Shown here piece after piece: positions 11,629 to 27,937 of a stretch of DNA of 64,000 bases. The notes beneath the pieces were generated by a model. The model did not search any database. It saw nothing but the letters and a program-made list of their open reading frames with translations, and was not told the DNA's origin. Every line of letters starts with the position of its first letter. Within the stretch, counting starts at the first letter, position 1. The translations under genes were made by a program, and so were the position numbers. Source of the DNA: Beroe ovata (lineage: Eukaryota > Ctenophora > Nuda > Beroida > Beroidae); NCBI GenBank assembly GCA_946803715.1, contig CAMPET010000139.1, forward strand, positions 104,140 through 168,139. The letters are read 5' to 3'.

Positions 11629-14600
11629 TTAAAACCAAACTATCTCTAATCTATAATTATATTTACCCAGTTTTATCCTGGAAGCATTGAGTTTTCTTGT
11701 TTTATCCTTCAGCTTCGCTCTACACACTGCTACTATCCGATCTCTGTTCCTCTCCAAATCTTCCAACTTCTTTCCCTATTGTGAAGAAAAGGGTTTAGGG
11801 AAGAACAATTTCTTCAGCGCAGAATGAAACTGTGATCTCTACTATTCTTATCACTGAATCACGAGACATGAATGAATGTTTTCGCAATCGTCCTCAGCAA
11901 TGAAACAGTCCTAGTGGTCGGGCAAAATGAACTCAAATTACCATATCCTCGTTAATTATGGAGTGTTCGTCCTGAAGGAAATCCACTGTGTTTTGAAGTT
12001 CGTGGATGGTCAGATTAGCGTCGTTAAGACACCTTGACAGCTGCGCTATCTGAACACAAGGAAATATTTTTAAATGCGATGAGAGATATGCCATATTACA
12101 AATGACAGTACTTAGGTACTCTTCATAAGATTCATGTGGGAGCCTGGGAGTATTCCATTTTCTGACCTTTTGGGCCGATTCGGCATTCTTCTCAACTTGA
12201 CAGCTCAGTCTGGGAATATTTCATCATCAAACACAACATCAAGAATTATCAAATTAAAATTCAATAAAACGTGAGCTGAGAATAAATCCAAGGAATATTA
12301 CCTCTCTTCAAGTTCGATTACTCTTGCAATCATTTCATTTTCCTTCCTTGATACGTCACTCTCACCACACGCCACGTGACCAGTTGTGGTCACGTTATTT
12401 TCCGTGATCACGTGATCGTTATTTTCCGTGATTACGTGATCGTTGTAGGGATTGTCACGTGTACGACTCATAGATACGACACGTGCCCACAGTTCTTCGT
12501 TACGTGCTTCAACCGTTTCTAGCTAAAAATCAGGTGATTACAACCAAATGCCTATTGAAACTAACAAATGCGGCAATTGGTCTCATAACTGTAAATGGAA
12601 ACGTTTCGAATTTAGCTTACTAAAATAACGGTTGATAATTTACTTCTCACCTGTTTTTGAAGATCTGATTTGTCAGATAGCACTTTGTTGAAAGCATTGT
12701 GTAACGATCGTACGTTATTTAGCTGCGAGCTGAGGGCTTCAACTTCTTCTTTCAACTTTGCTGCATTTTGGATGTTATCAAATTTTCTCAACACAAAAAT
12801 GTAAGACTGGACTACTTTTTGAACTTCATCTTTATCCATTTGTCTTGCGACGTAGCCATAAACCATTGTTAACCAACCAAAACCCCAATTAATTTCAAGA
12901 CATACCCACAGATTCCTTCAACCGAACATTTTCTCGAGCTAAACTTTCATTATCCTCCACCACACTACACGATGCAGACACAGATCCAGACGGGGATCCA
13001 GGTGACGAAGATCCAGGGGACAAAGATGACGAAGGTTCGAACGTTTCACTTGCTCTCCGTTTAGTTCCACCACGGGTGTACTGTGATTCCTCCCAGATCA
13101 GATGGTCCTGTTTTTCCTGACCGGGATATTGTTTCATGGTACCAGGGTACCATGTATGGTACCAGGGTACCAGGGTATTACGTACTCAAACCATTGGTAC
13201 CAGGGTATTACGTACTCAAACCATTGGTACCGGGGTATAACGTACTCAAACCATTGGTACCAGGGAGGTATCGGAATATCCTTCTTCCCACGACAGATAA
13301 GTGATGACCGTCCTTGTAATTGCGTATTTGAATGAAAAACAAGCTCACAAAATTGCTTTTTAAGTTTTTAGATGCACGCTATTCATCTCTTAAATGATTG
13401 CTTCCATGATAGGTGGCCAAAGAGATTTCATTTTTTCAGGAACATTCACCGTTCATTTACATTTTACAATTTAGCGATTGAAATAATCAAATTTCTCATG
13501 ATAGAAAGGGGACTCTACCTCCAGAATAGGTGACAGCAAAGGTACTTGAGTCATGGATGGAGATTAAGCGATTATTTGGACGTTAAACAGTAAGTAATGT
13601 ACGGTAAACAACACCATAATGGCACAACACAACTGTAACATAGTATTGTAGTTATGCGTGGTTGACATGTGTTACTATACGTGGATCGACATGTGTAATC
13701 TGAGTGGTGAAGCCAGGCACCGCCATAAGTGCACATGATAAGAGGTAATGGTGGTGCTTTACATCCTCTGGGATTGATCGTCAAAATATGAATATATATT
13801 GAACTGGGGCAGTGGGGCATGGTAGACAGAGCCAGAATCATGTTTCACAGCATGATTCTATGCTATTCTTGGCTATTCTAGGCTTTTCTAGGCTATTCTA
13901 GGCATTCGTTTCCACCGAGATATGTAATATATATCAAACAAAGTTTAACTCAGTTCATCCATGTTTGCAGGGGGTTGGAACCCCGCTACCAGTTTACATC
14001 CCTACCTGATGCAAAGCTCGTAGCTCCTTCTTGGCAGCATTTAGGGTTTGCACCAGGGCACTATTATCCTCAGCCAGCTTCTCATTCATCAGCAGTACAC
14101 TCTCTCTACATCCAATGTAGTTCCTGCCGATACGCCGGAGAGCAGATAACTGATCCTGATATTATCAGAAATTATCAGATACTTACTGATTAGTTATTAC
14201 CTACTGATTAAACTACTAGATGATTGAAATGCTTATAATTGATGATAAGTCATAAAAAAGAGCTACATGAATGGTGAGTTAAGAATTCCAAATGTATAAA
14301 TCAGGGCCAGGACTGCAAAATCAGTCGATGAAGTGCTATATCAGAAGCCCTTCCTCATGTACCTCATGCATGTGGATTGTGGAATATGATAATCAATCAA
14401 TGCAGCATGACGTCAAGGGCGGCCCTTAATCTCAGTCACCCTACAAACTTACAGTGAGGGAATCAAGAGTTGCTGTGAGGGATCTGTTGTCGTGGAGAAG
14501 TCTGATATTGTCTACTCTTAGCATCTCCAGTTGTCGGTAGTCTATGAAAGAAAGAAGATTATATTGTCAGGATTTCTATCCAGGGAGAATACGGATTTTT

Positions 14601-15974
14601 GGGTTGTTGGGGAAGAAATTTCCCAGGAATCCCCGGGTAGCGTCTTTCGTTCTCTAAATGAGCATGTACATACATTGAGACAGTTTCATGATTGTGATAG
14701 AAGGAATGACTTGAGATTTATACATTATTGAATACCTATTGAGAATACTACATTATGTTCACTACATAAGGTAATCTATCATAAACTGAATTTTACTATT
14801 ATTTCAATACAAGACAGAATTCCATTTGAGTCCATTATTCGCGGTTCACAACAGCAATACATTCTAGCAGTTTACAATGTACACTCAGTCATCAGGTGTG
14901 CAGGGAGTCCTTTGTCAACGCAGTTGTTATTATATATTGGAGGCTATAGTGAAGAACGCGTGTTTGTGTTATTACCTCAACATGGAATTTAGGCACAAGG
15001 GATGTGTTCAAGGTACAATAGATTAGTTGTAAGACACTAACTGAAGCAAATGAATCCACAGTCCCAGACTAATTAGCATTATTTCAGCATACTCTGCAAT
15101 GATACAAAAATCAAGCTCTTACCATGGATTGAATTTTGGATTATTGGGCATTTCTCCTTCTGCTGTAGGAGATCTATCTCTTTATCTCTGGATGCCAAGG
15201 CTTCCTCAAGAATGAGAACTTTACAATCCTTCTGGTTAATCTGTTAAAAAGTTAAATCAAGATACCTATGAGGTGGCTGAAAGTTTGTCAAGCTAAGGCT
15301 GAACAAACGACAAATAATTGCTCCAACAAAAAGTTTATCCAGATCAATTGACACAATGAACCAAGTTGTAATGTGATCACAATGTCACTGCAGCAATGCA
15401 ATCATTAGCCATGATTCATGGACCTCAAATATTCAAACCTTTAGATTTAGCCTCTTGTTTTCATTAATGCTTTTCAAACATTCTGTCTGCAATGTTTCTG
15501 TCTGAACCAAAAGTGATAACCTTGGGAAAGGTTCAATAATATGAAGTCAGTGCCCAGCTGTGTTTTCAGAATAGCATTTGTGATTTGATAGAAATCAAAC
15601 TACCTCTCCAAATTGGAAGCCGAAAACTTTTCAGTCATCTGATGAAGCTTCTCCTTCACTGTATCAGTTTCAAGCTTATGTTTATTTAATTGATCCAACA
15701 ACTTAGCGGAATGATTATCAGCTTGTGTTGCTGTTTGAGAACATGCATCTATCCTTCTTCTTTTTAGAGATCCATTTTGGGATAAAGAGAGTGATAGCTT
15801 GAACTCTTCACTGAGCAAGCTGACTGCATCTGTAACATTCTTGACTTCCCCATGGATGTCAGTGTATGTCACTGATACTGTCTGGCAATCTGATGTGTCC
15901 ACAAATGATGAATCAAAGTATCCCTCATCGTAATCATCATGCTTTTTCTCCTCATCCTTCTCCTCTTGAGGCAT
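11629..15974 (-). CDS. Long coiled-coil protein, unidentified
   Basis: At least eleven minus-strand exons encode predominantly coiled coil. Clear exons include 15974-15604 (acidic N-terminus, MPQEEKDEEKKHDDYDEGYF, then a KRRR basic patch), about 15241-15123, 14541-14451, 14156-14006, 13109-12907 (Ser/Pro/Gly-rich low-complexity linker), 12845-12653, 12524-12302, 12212-12159, 12048-11939 and 11769-11629 (stop). The heptad-like sequence (KLKEEVEALSSQLNN; ELEERLSCQVEKNAES) suggests a scaffold of centrosome, cytoskeleton or Golgi, but no named family is recognised. The join between the first two exons does not keep frame as I read it, so a small exon or sequence error may be present there. Exon 12524-12302 contains an internal duplication encoding NDHVITEN twice. 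The gene is convergent with the protease and ends about 120 bp from it. Confidence 0.65.
13130..13270. repeat. 30-bp tandem repeat (GGTACCAGGGTATTACGTAC unit)
   Basis: Three full copies and flanking partial copies of a 30-bp unit (GGTACCAGGGTATTACGTAC followed by TCAAACCATT) lie in an intron of the coiled-coil gene. The KpnI-like palindrome GGTACC occurs in nearly every unit. Units are directly adjacent with no spacers. Confidence 0.9.
13860..13906. repeat. 10-bp tandem repeat GGCTATTCTA
   Basis: Four to five imperfect copies of GGCTATTCTA in an intron of the coiled-coil gene. Confidence 0.75.
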
Positions 15975-16749
15975 CAATTTGTATTCAGATACGACAGATA
16001 ACCCTGGTCAGTCCAAAGACTTATGACAAATACTTCTTATCACATTGTTAAGCTGAAGTGGTGGGCATGGTAATACTTTCACTACAATGGTCAAGTTTAA
16101 TGATTCCCCGTATCCAATATTATCATATTTGGGAAGTAACCTACTGAATTGACAAATAGAAAATTAAATAAATATCCCAAAAAGATTGAGTCAGTTTTGA
16201 GGCTGACCAGTGTAAGGAAATTGGTGTTTAATCAATATTGGAATATAGTGCAGCACTTTTTAGTTCAATGGTCTTGAAATTTAGAATTATCATGACTCAA
16301 AGGTACAATGTGCATAGGATTTGCCAATAAATGAAATTTCAGAATAAATAAGTTCAACCTTAGTAGATAAATTTATGAAAAAGGATAGTATGGCCATGGC
16401 TGTTTAGAAACATTTCCATGTAAGACATACTGAATCTTGACAATAGAATTGCAAAAAATCTGACAATTCTGAGCAGTAGAAATTATAATTTTCCAAATTT
16501 AAAAGTGAAAAGATTCAATATCAAATGACATCTAGCATATTCATTATAATAATTGTCTGTATTGGAATTCTTACTGGACTCTTTCTTGGACAAAACTTAT
16601 CATGATTTTTCTAAGGCCATACGGAAAAATTTTGGAGACGCACAGTACACGACGCGCCGCGCGCGAACCAGTTGCAATGCATGAAATTGAATAGAATTGA
16701 GTGGCTGTGTGCTGTGGAGGACAATGTTTCGGTGAAACACTGCACGACC

Positions 16750-16816
16750 TTGTCAGATGTTACCTGACCTGTTTTTCGCGCCGCGCGCGAGAAACAGGTC
16801 AGGTAACATCTGACAA
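16750..16816. mobile_element. 67-bp palindromic miniature element (A) with 8-bp target duplication
   Basis: An almost perfect inverted repeat: the left arm starts TTGTCAGATGTTACCTGACC, the right arm ends GGTCAGGTAACATCTGACAA, with a GCGCGC-rich centre. It is flanked by the direct repeat GCACGACC at 16742-16749 and 16817-16824. An 8-bp duplication and short non-coding palindromic body fit a hAT-type non-autonomous MITE. No transposase is visible in the window. Confidence 0.8.
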
Positions 16817-16888
16817 GCACGACCCGGGCCCTGGATATTCGATATATGATTATGAGTATGACGGCCACGGCATGACGCCGTCTTGTCT

Positions 16889-16997
16889 TTGTCAGATTCT
16901 ATCTGACCTCTGTTTCTCGCGCGCGTTTTCATCGCATCGAGGAAGTGTGAAGCATGACGGCGCGTGTGAGAAACAGAGGTCAGATAAAATCTGGCAA
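16889..16997. mobile_element. Palindromic miniature element (B), same family
   Basis: The left arm TTGTCAGATTCTATCTGACC continues TCTGTTTCTCGCGCG. The right arm, reading CGCGTGTGAGAAACAGAGG then TCAGATAAAATCTGGCAA, is its near-complement. The arms match element A in consensus. No clear target duplication was found. A diverged second copy lies at about 17909-18036 in the duplicated block. Confidence 0.7.
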
Positions 16998-17037
16998 GAC
17001 GCTTAGACGCTGCCCGTGATCGAATCATAAGATCATT

Positions 17038-17131
17038 TTGCCGGATCGGATGTTATCTGTCCGACTGTCCATTCTTTCTCGCTCGGCGCGCGCCGTGTGC
17101 GAGAAATAGTAGACAGATAACATCCGACAAT
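17038..17131. mobile_element. Palindromic miniature element (C), same family
   Basis: The arms are TTGCCGGATCGGATGTTATC... and ...GACAGATAACATCCGACAA, enclosing TTTCTCGC and GCGAGAAA inner arms and a GGCGCGCGCC centre. Flanks AGATCATT and TGATCATT are a 7-of-8 target duplication. The corresponding copy in the second block (about 18077-18171) has the shorter arm start TTGCCGGATGTTATCTG. Confidence 0.75.
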
Positions 17132-17740
17132 GATCATTGATCTGTCAACGACTCAACAATGTATTTGATTACAGATATAATGATAAAGGATTAAAGAATG
17201 AAGGCACGCGATAAAATTAATCATAAGTCATGAATTAAATTAAATAAATATTAAATATTTGTCGTATTGTNTGCCAATAAATGAAATTTCAGAATAAATA
17301 AGTTTAATCTTAGTAGATACATTTATGAAACAAGATAGTATGGCCATGGCTGTTTAGAAACATTTCCATGTAAGACATACTAAATCTTGACAATAGAATT
17401 GCAAAAAAATCTAACAATTCTGAGGAGTAGAAATTATAATGTTCCAAATTTAATAGTGAAAAGATTCAATATCAAATGACATTTTTTTGTTGTTCCGCGC
17501 ACGCCGTGCAAGAAGTAAGAAAGTCATCTAGCATGTTCATTTTAATAATTGTCTGTATTGGAATTCTTACTGGACTCCTTCTTGGACAAAACTTATTGAT
17601 TTTTTTGAGGCCATACGGAAAAATTTTGGAGACGCGCCGCGCAAGACGCGCCGCGCGCGAACCATTTACCAATAACCAGTCTGCAGTTGCGATGCATGAA
17701 TAGAATTGAGTGGAGGACGATGTTTCGGTGAAACACGGCC

Positions 17741-17845
17741 CTGTTCCCACGCTGCGTGACCCAAATACTCCGCGCGCGCTGCGCGCGTCTCCTTTCTACG
17801 ACTTTTCAGTTCACTGAGTAGAACAGGGGCGCGCAACGTGTGCAC
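17741..17845. mobile_element. Miniature element (D), present only in copy 2
   Basis: A 105-bp insert flanked by the direct repeat ACACGGCC (17733-17740 and 17846-17853). Its ends are imperfect inverted repeats (CCCACGCTGCGTGACCC against a GTGCACACGTTGCGCGCCCC end). A copy in the opposite orientation lies at 36671-36775. Copy 1 of the block has element A instead at nearly the same site. Confidence 0.75.
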
Positions 17846-18540
17846 ACACGGCCCGCGCCGGATATTCGATATATGAGTATGACGGCCACAGCATGACGCC
17901 GTCTTGTCTTTGTCAGATTCTATCTGACCTCTGTTTCTCGCGCGCGCTTAACTTTCATCGCATCGACTTCGAGGAAGTGCGAAGCAATGAAGCATGACGG
18001 CGCGTGTGAGAAACAGAGGTCAGATAAAATCTGGCATTCTGGCAAGACGCTGCCCGTGATCGAATCATAAGACCATTTTGCCGGATGTTATCTGTCCGAC
18101 TGTCCATTATTTCTCGCTCGGCGCGCGCCGTGTGCGAGAAATAGTACTAGTAGACAGATAACATCCGACAATGATCATTGATCTGTCAACGACTCAACAA
18201 TGTATATGATTACAGATATAATTATAATGATAATGATAAAGGATTAAAGAATGAAGGCGCGCGATAAAATTAATCATAAATCATGAATTAAATAAATATT
18301 AAATATTTGTCGTATTGTCGTATTACTATCTCAATCTACAATCTATGATTTATAACCACAACGTACATATCATTATTTATTTAAATTAACGTAGTTCTTC
18401 TAAACAATAACAAAGGGGCAAAAAATCAGCATCCAACTTTTGCATGGAAAGGGATAAGTGAGTCCCAACTTTTCATATCTAAAATTTTTCGACATAAAGT
18501 TAAACCCACTAAAGTGGGTGTGTCCTCAGAGTCTAAAAGT

Positions 18541-22542
<4,002 letters not shown>

Positions 22543-22660
22543 CTGAATCACCAAAGATGGCGAAGATGACAATAAATCAAGTTATATCAGCAATAATGGG
22601 GTCCACACCTCATGCATGACACACTAATTGGATGCGCCGCAATATATATAAAGTCCTAAT

Positions 22661-22661
<1 letters not shown>

Positions 22662-22692
<31 letters not shown>

Positions 22693-22765
22693 NNNNNNNN
22701 NNNNNNNNNNNNNNNNNNNNNNNNNNNNNNNNNNNNNNNNNNNNNNNNNNNNNNNNNNNNNNNNN
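22662..22765. repeat. (GA)n microsatellite followed by a 73-base assembly gap
   Basis: GA dinucleotide repeat from 22662 runs into N at 22693-22765; the true length of the tract is unknown. Confidence 0.95.
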
Positions 22766-25700
22766 GGGGTGACAAGGGGTGAGAGTTGAGCAGAGTGAGG
22801 GGTGGCTGAGAGATTGGGGGGTGACAAGGGGTCTGGGGTAGGAGAGGGGGTACAAGGAGGTAAGTGGAAGTAGAAGGGGAGAGAGTGGTGGTGAAGGGGG
22901 GAGGGGGTTTAGGAGGCATTGATGGGGTAAGAGTAGGGGAGGAGAGAAATTGGGAGGGGATGAGCAAAGGAACGAAATTTTGGAGAAGTCGCAATGAAAG
23001 TTTGAGAATACGGGGATTCGTTGATACTAATCATTGACGATCAATGCAGTTATGTAGTCAATATCACCAATTTCACCATCAGGGTCATTCCTAGAAAAGT
23101 GAAAACTTTTCGCCAAATTTGGGAAATGCAAACTGATATTTCTGCGACGGGTTATATATGCCCAGCAGTTCCGATACTTGTTAATATTTCAAGGAATTTA
23201 AACCCTTACTTTCATATTAATACCTATTTTAGTTAATTACGTTAATTATCGCAAGCATGCTTAAGTCCTCCAATAGGTTAAAAGAGTAAAATAACCGTCT
23301 ACTTTTATATAAAACGCAGGCGTTTTAATATTTGTTTAATTTTCAAGTTTCTATTCAATAATATTCAAATCACGTCTGATGGATGCTGCTTTAAACCAAT
23401 TCTTTGAAAAAAAGGTAGGTATAGCCCAAATCGTGGAATGATATTCGAATTTTTGAACGTATTTTGTATTGCTGGTTTAACGGAAGAATGTCTAATTCCT
23501 AAACCTCATGTTGACTGGCATATTAACAACCGTCAGTGAATTAATGAAGAAAATTGTGTTTATTTGAAATTAATTGTAGTAAATAATCAACACCGAAAGA
23601 ATAAGGCAAGAAAATGATAAATAAATTATTCACGAAACATTCCAATATATATGTTGAGTGAAATACTTTCAAATGTATGTCGATAATATAAACTCAGGAA
23701 TATTAACTTTAAGGAATTTTAATTGAACTAGATTTGATAGATAAAATTCAAATTCCTTGCTAATTAATAGTTGTTCTGTTCACATACGTCATACATATAT
23801 CCAAAACCAGTCACATAGGAATACTTCCCAACTAGATTTTATCCCCAGCAAAATATAAATTGTCTCCTGATCAACGTAAGAATTAGCGGTTTAATAAGGA
23901 AAACAGCGGTTATCGCAACCAAAACAAGCGGTAAACCATTACCAGAATAGTGGCCCAGAACTGCTCTTGGCCAGTATTTGGGGACCGACAGAACCAACCA
24001 TGTTATTCACAGCTAGTATTAAGTATAGATGAGGAATCCAAACTTAAGTGTTCTATCAGAACTCAGAGATGAGATTCGCAATCCATGCCACTTTTAAAAA
24101 TATGACCAATATGTTGTAAGAATCCAACTTCTTCAAGAAACCATTCTCAGGCAAACTTAAAAAGAGAGAAAAGAAGAGAGGGAGAGAATGCTATAGAATG
24201 CATAAATTATTCTGGTGATTCAGAGGACCGAAGCAAAAAGAGGTTTTCAAGCCCGTTCGCAATTCAGAGAATTGTATGAGTCTCGCGTCGCGCGCACACA
24301 TACACGTACAGCCATGCACACATACAAAGCACTTGAAACTCACGAAGACATGAAATAAAAATATATTCGAGAGTTTTTATTTTTTTTCAATGAAAGGTAA
24401 TCCCGAACAAAAGGTTACTCGTGCACCACGAACATTTCTTCGTAGCGAAAATGGGGTACGGAAGGAAGTATTATAAAGGAGCAATTTGTGTTGCATCCAG
24501 AGCAAATTGAGCAACTACACAGCGTGACATCAGCCCACTTCCGACCATTGTGCAACCATGCTTTGTTGAAACAAAGCAAACCTGAAGAGGTATACGAGAA
24601 TATATTTCCTTGCGTTTTCCTAATTAATTCGGAGATGGTTTACATGTTACGTAGTCAGCTGATGGCGAAATTTCATTGTCCGATTGATCACGCACCGCTA
24701 TTGTAATTACAATTATCGAGTGAAAAAGTGAAACGGCCCAAATTTTGATTACGTATTATGTGAATGATTCCTTAACGCTTTAATTCGTTCGATACGGCCT
24801 CATCCTGATTCATATCGGCCATTTTCGAATCCACCATGACCTCAAGTCTATCGCAATTACAATAATTTGGGGACAAACTGCATGTGATTCAATAGTTTGA
24901 CCCCTAATTGTACTTAACTATCACATGATACAGGCACCGATTGCAATACAGCCCCACTGAGGGATTTGACATGAACTTCTCCTGCATTCTCTCTCTTGCG
25001 ACCCTAAAGGTGCTCAACCCTCCCCCCGCTGTGATACCGGTATTAATCCGATTATTCTAACCAGACAATATCCGCACGTGCGCGTCGCTCGCGCGCGCAC
25101 CTCACTCTAATATATGCGAGCAAGCGACCCTTAGGGTCAAACACCATGCAACCTAATTTGCGTCCAATTAGGACAAGGGTAAAGGGGAGAGAGATGTGTG
25201 TTATTGAGAGTATTGAGGGGCCCTAGGGAGGCGAGTGAAGGGGGATCTTAGTTAATTGGGTTAATGGAATGTGTCAGAGAGTGAGAGAATATGCAGAGGA
25301 GAGGGAGAGGGGGTGTGGAGACATGATGGCCAGGTCAAGTGACATGGTGACATGTATCTGGTACCGACCTATGTTTCAGTTGTGGACAGATTTTCGTTTA
25401 AATTAAATGGTAAATTTATGGGAAGAATCATGCAAAATAGCATCGAGGCGGAAGCATGGTCCGTTATCAGCACGAATGAATCAGTTGGGAAAATTAAAGC
25501 GGGGAACCGAAACGCAGAAACGACCACAAAAACAGCAATGACGGTAAATTGTATCAAAGAACAGTCTGAAGAATATACGAACACCACTCACCAAATTGAA
25601 GTGAAGGTTGACTCTGATTGAATCATGGTTGTTGTACCACTTTCCGATCCAATCACCATCTAAGGAATATTATAGTAATAACGTAACCTAACGATTATAA

Positions 25701-26895
25701 AACAAGTTTTTCGGGGGGGAAATTTCGAAAAAATGAGGTGGATTGATAATTTGTATCATCTGAATTGGGGTTTGAGTGAACGTTCCAAGTTTGACCCAAA
25801 TCAACTATAACTTCGTTTGACAAGATACTTGGGTATATTTTCTTGCTCATCACTGATTGCAAATCAGTAAATCAGGCCCCTATCTCAAAGCCAGGTCATC
25901 CTAAGATATATCTACCATTTACCAATGATGCTGGTCTATCATGGATCACCAACAAAAACGGTCAACGCACTACAACAGCAATCTGATGTTGGGGATCTAG
26001 ATGAATTAAACAGTGAACAACTTTCCAATTTATATATGCGAATTGTGAACCTTATCGTATGAACTTCGATAAACATTTTCCTTATTAGTTCATTGAATGC
26101 GAATAAATATTCAATCATATCTATCCGTCATGAAATTATCAATTTATGTAGTTTCCTGCTCCTGTCTGTCAATCAGAAAATCGAGCACGTCAGGAGGAAC
26201 TTGATGTTGTTGCCATAGTAACCGGTTACATGAAGAGCAACGGATTGATCATCCTTGATACGCGTTTTCATATTTTCACGGAAAGTGGTCAAGTGCTGTT
26301 GCGACCCGGCGAAAAAGAAAATGAATTTCGAAATCTCGACTCATATCAAACGTAGCCACCAAGCTCCACTATTTCAGCGTCCAACGAGTAGAAACATCAG
26401 CTAGCAACTAACTTCGAAACTTAGCAATAACTACATGATTTCATACCCTAGAGGCTAGAAGCAACCCTAGCAACAATTGTAGTAACAACCACCTCGCACA
26501 ACAACCGTGGTAACTACTACCACCTCGCACAACAACCACGAGCAACATGGTGTAGCGGGAAGTGACACAAAACTATTCGGTTATCTACTCAGGCAGCTCA
26601 CCATTATCAACTGTCAATAGCTCGCCTTTATTGCAACACGTGTCGCTACGCACGTGCAAATATACGGCGAGTTCTCATTGGCTGATTAAAGGGGCACACG
26701 CCAAAGAACGCGTGCTGATTGGCTAAAGAGGGGGGAGCTTTGCTCAATCTCAAATATATTGGATTTATGCTCCTGACTGGCGAGAGGGTCGACAAAGCAA
26801 TAATAACATGTCAAAAAGTGGAGTGCTCCGACATCGTCGCCACTTGCTCTCTCGCGCGATGTCCAGCCTAAATAGGATACAGGAGGGGGAGTAGG

Positions 26896-26957
<62 letters not shown>
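26896..26957. repeat. (TG)n microsatellite, about 31 units
   Basis: Uninterrupted TG dinucleotides. Apparent poly-Thr-His or poly-Cys-Val frames here are artefacts of the repeat. Confidence 0.97.
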
Positions 26958-26960
<3 letters not shown>

Positions 26961-27937
26961 ACACCCTCAGGGCAGCGCACTCCCCCTCACAGCCACTCTT
27001 TACAATGACACTTCTTGCATTATTAATGTCATCGCGAGTTAAACTCTATCTCATCCATCAGCATCTACTGGTAACATTGCATCAGACTATCAGTACACTT
27101 TGAAAAATGATTTGCATCTACTCGCGCAATTTAGGTTACAAATCGTGACTGGAAATTAGGGAGCTCTGTGAAGATTTCAAAATCACTAAGTGGCAGTGGT
27201 GACCGAAAATATTAATTCAACCGTTGAAATATTGCAAGAACCATTTCACCCGAATAACATATGTCCGTTGACAAAGCGCTATGTCGTATAACCACGAGGA
27301 TTGAGGAAAATACCACGCGCGATGTTCAACAGAATTCAACAGAATTCGTCCAAACCAATCGGACAACAGAATGGTTGTTTCAAACAATCACGCGGAAAAT
27401 CAACCTTTGTGATGACCAAAATTCGTCTCAAACAAGCTCGAGCGATGGAGAGTGGAAGAAAAGGTCAATAACACGTTAATACTTAATAATTATCGTTAAT
27501 TCAGCGCAAGAAATGATAGAGTGATGCGCGCGGGTTCGATGCCCATTTTAGTGATAATACCGAGCTCTGTTTGCGAATTCATGTCTCTCTCATTCTTTTC
27601 CCCACATTCTCGATGTCTCTTTGAATGAAGAACAACAATACGCGCGCGACTAATTCAGGTCTGTCTTAGTTCTGCACACCGCACCAATGACCCATCAATA
27701 ACAGTGGCCATGGCTGATCAATGATCATTTGTTTCGGCATTTCATTGACCGGAGGGGGGGAACATTAATTAATTCGGGTTATCAGGAATATAAGGTGATT
27801 GGAATTGATGATACGTTAAACTTTGATGCTGATAAGATTCATGCGTTTATTTGAATCGAAAATGTGGGATAAAAGGTGAACTGATTATGGGAAAGATATT
27901 GATAATTGAAAGCCGGGAAATGGAATAAGCCCCTTAC

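Larger units (their letters stand above)
16320..18328. repeat. Tandem near-identical block of about 1 kb, copies joined by a single N
   Basis: Copy 1 spans about 16320-17270 and copy 2 spans 17272-18328. Both begin TGCCAATAAATGAAATTTCA and both run to TTAAATATTTGTCGTATTGT. Copy 1 stops exactly at the N (17271), and copy 2 continues into unique sequence. They differ by scattered substitutions and several indels, including different inserted palindromes. This is either a true tandem duplication or, more likely, two haplotypes placed in series by the assembler. Confidence 0.85.
22543..27937. other. Long non-coding stretch, probable intron of the zinc-finger gene
   Basis: No supportable coding exon was found in over 5 kb. 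It contains a (GA)n tract with an assembly gap, a (TG)n tract, two GCGCGC-rich patches (about 24285 and 25080) and AT-rich sequence. If the exons at 27.9 and 29.2 kb belong to the zinc-finger gene, this is intronic; otherwise it is intergenic. Confidence 0.5.

Noticed and set aside
13130-13270. CRISPR-like repeat array
   Set aside because: The 30-bp units are directly adjacent with no unique spacers, and the genome is eukaryotic; it is a minisatellite.
26686-27103. Frames with long His-Thr or Cys-Val runs
   Set aside because: Translations of the (TG)n microsatellite.
27515-27565. tRNA-like B box (GGTTCGATGCC)
   Set aside because: The flanking T-arm does not pair fully and no D-arm, anticodon arm or acceptor stem could be fitted upstream; it lies in a GC-rich patch by chance.
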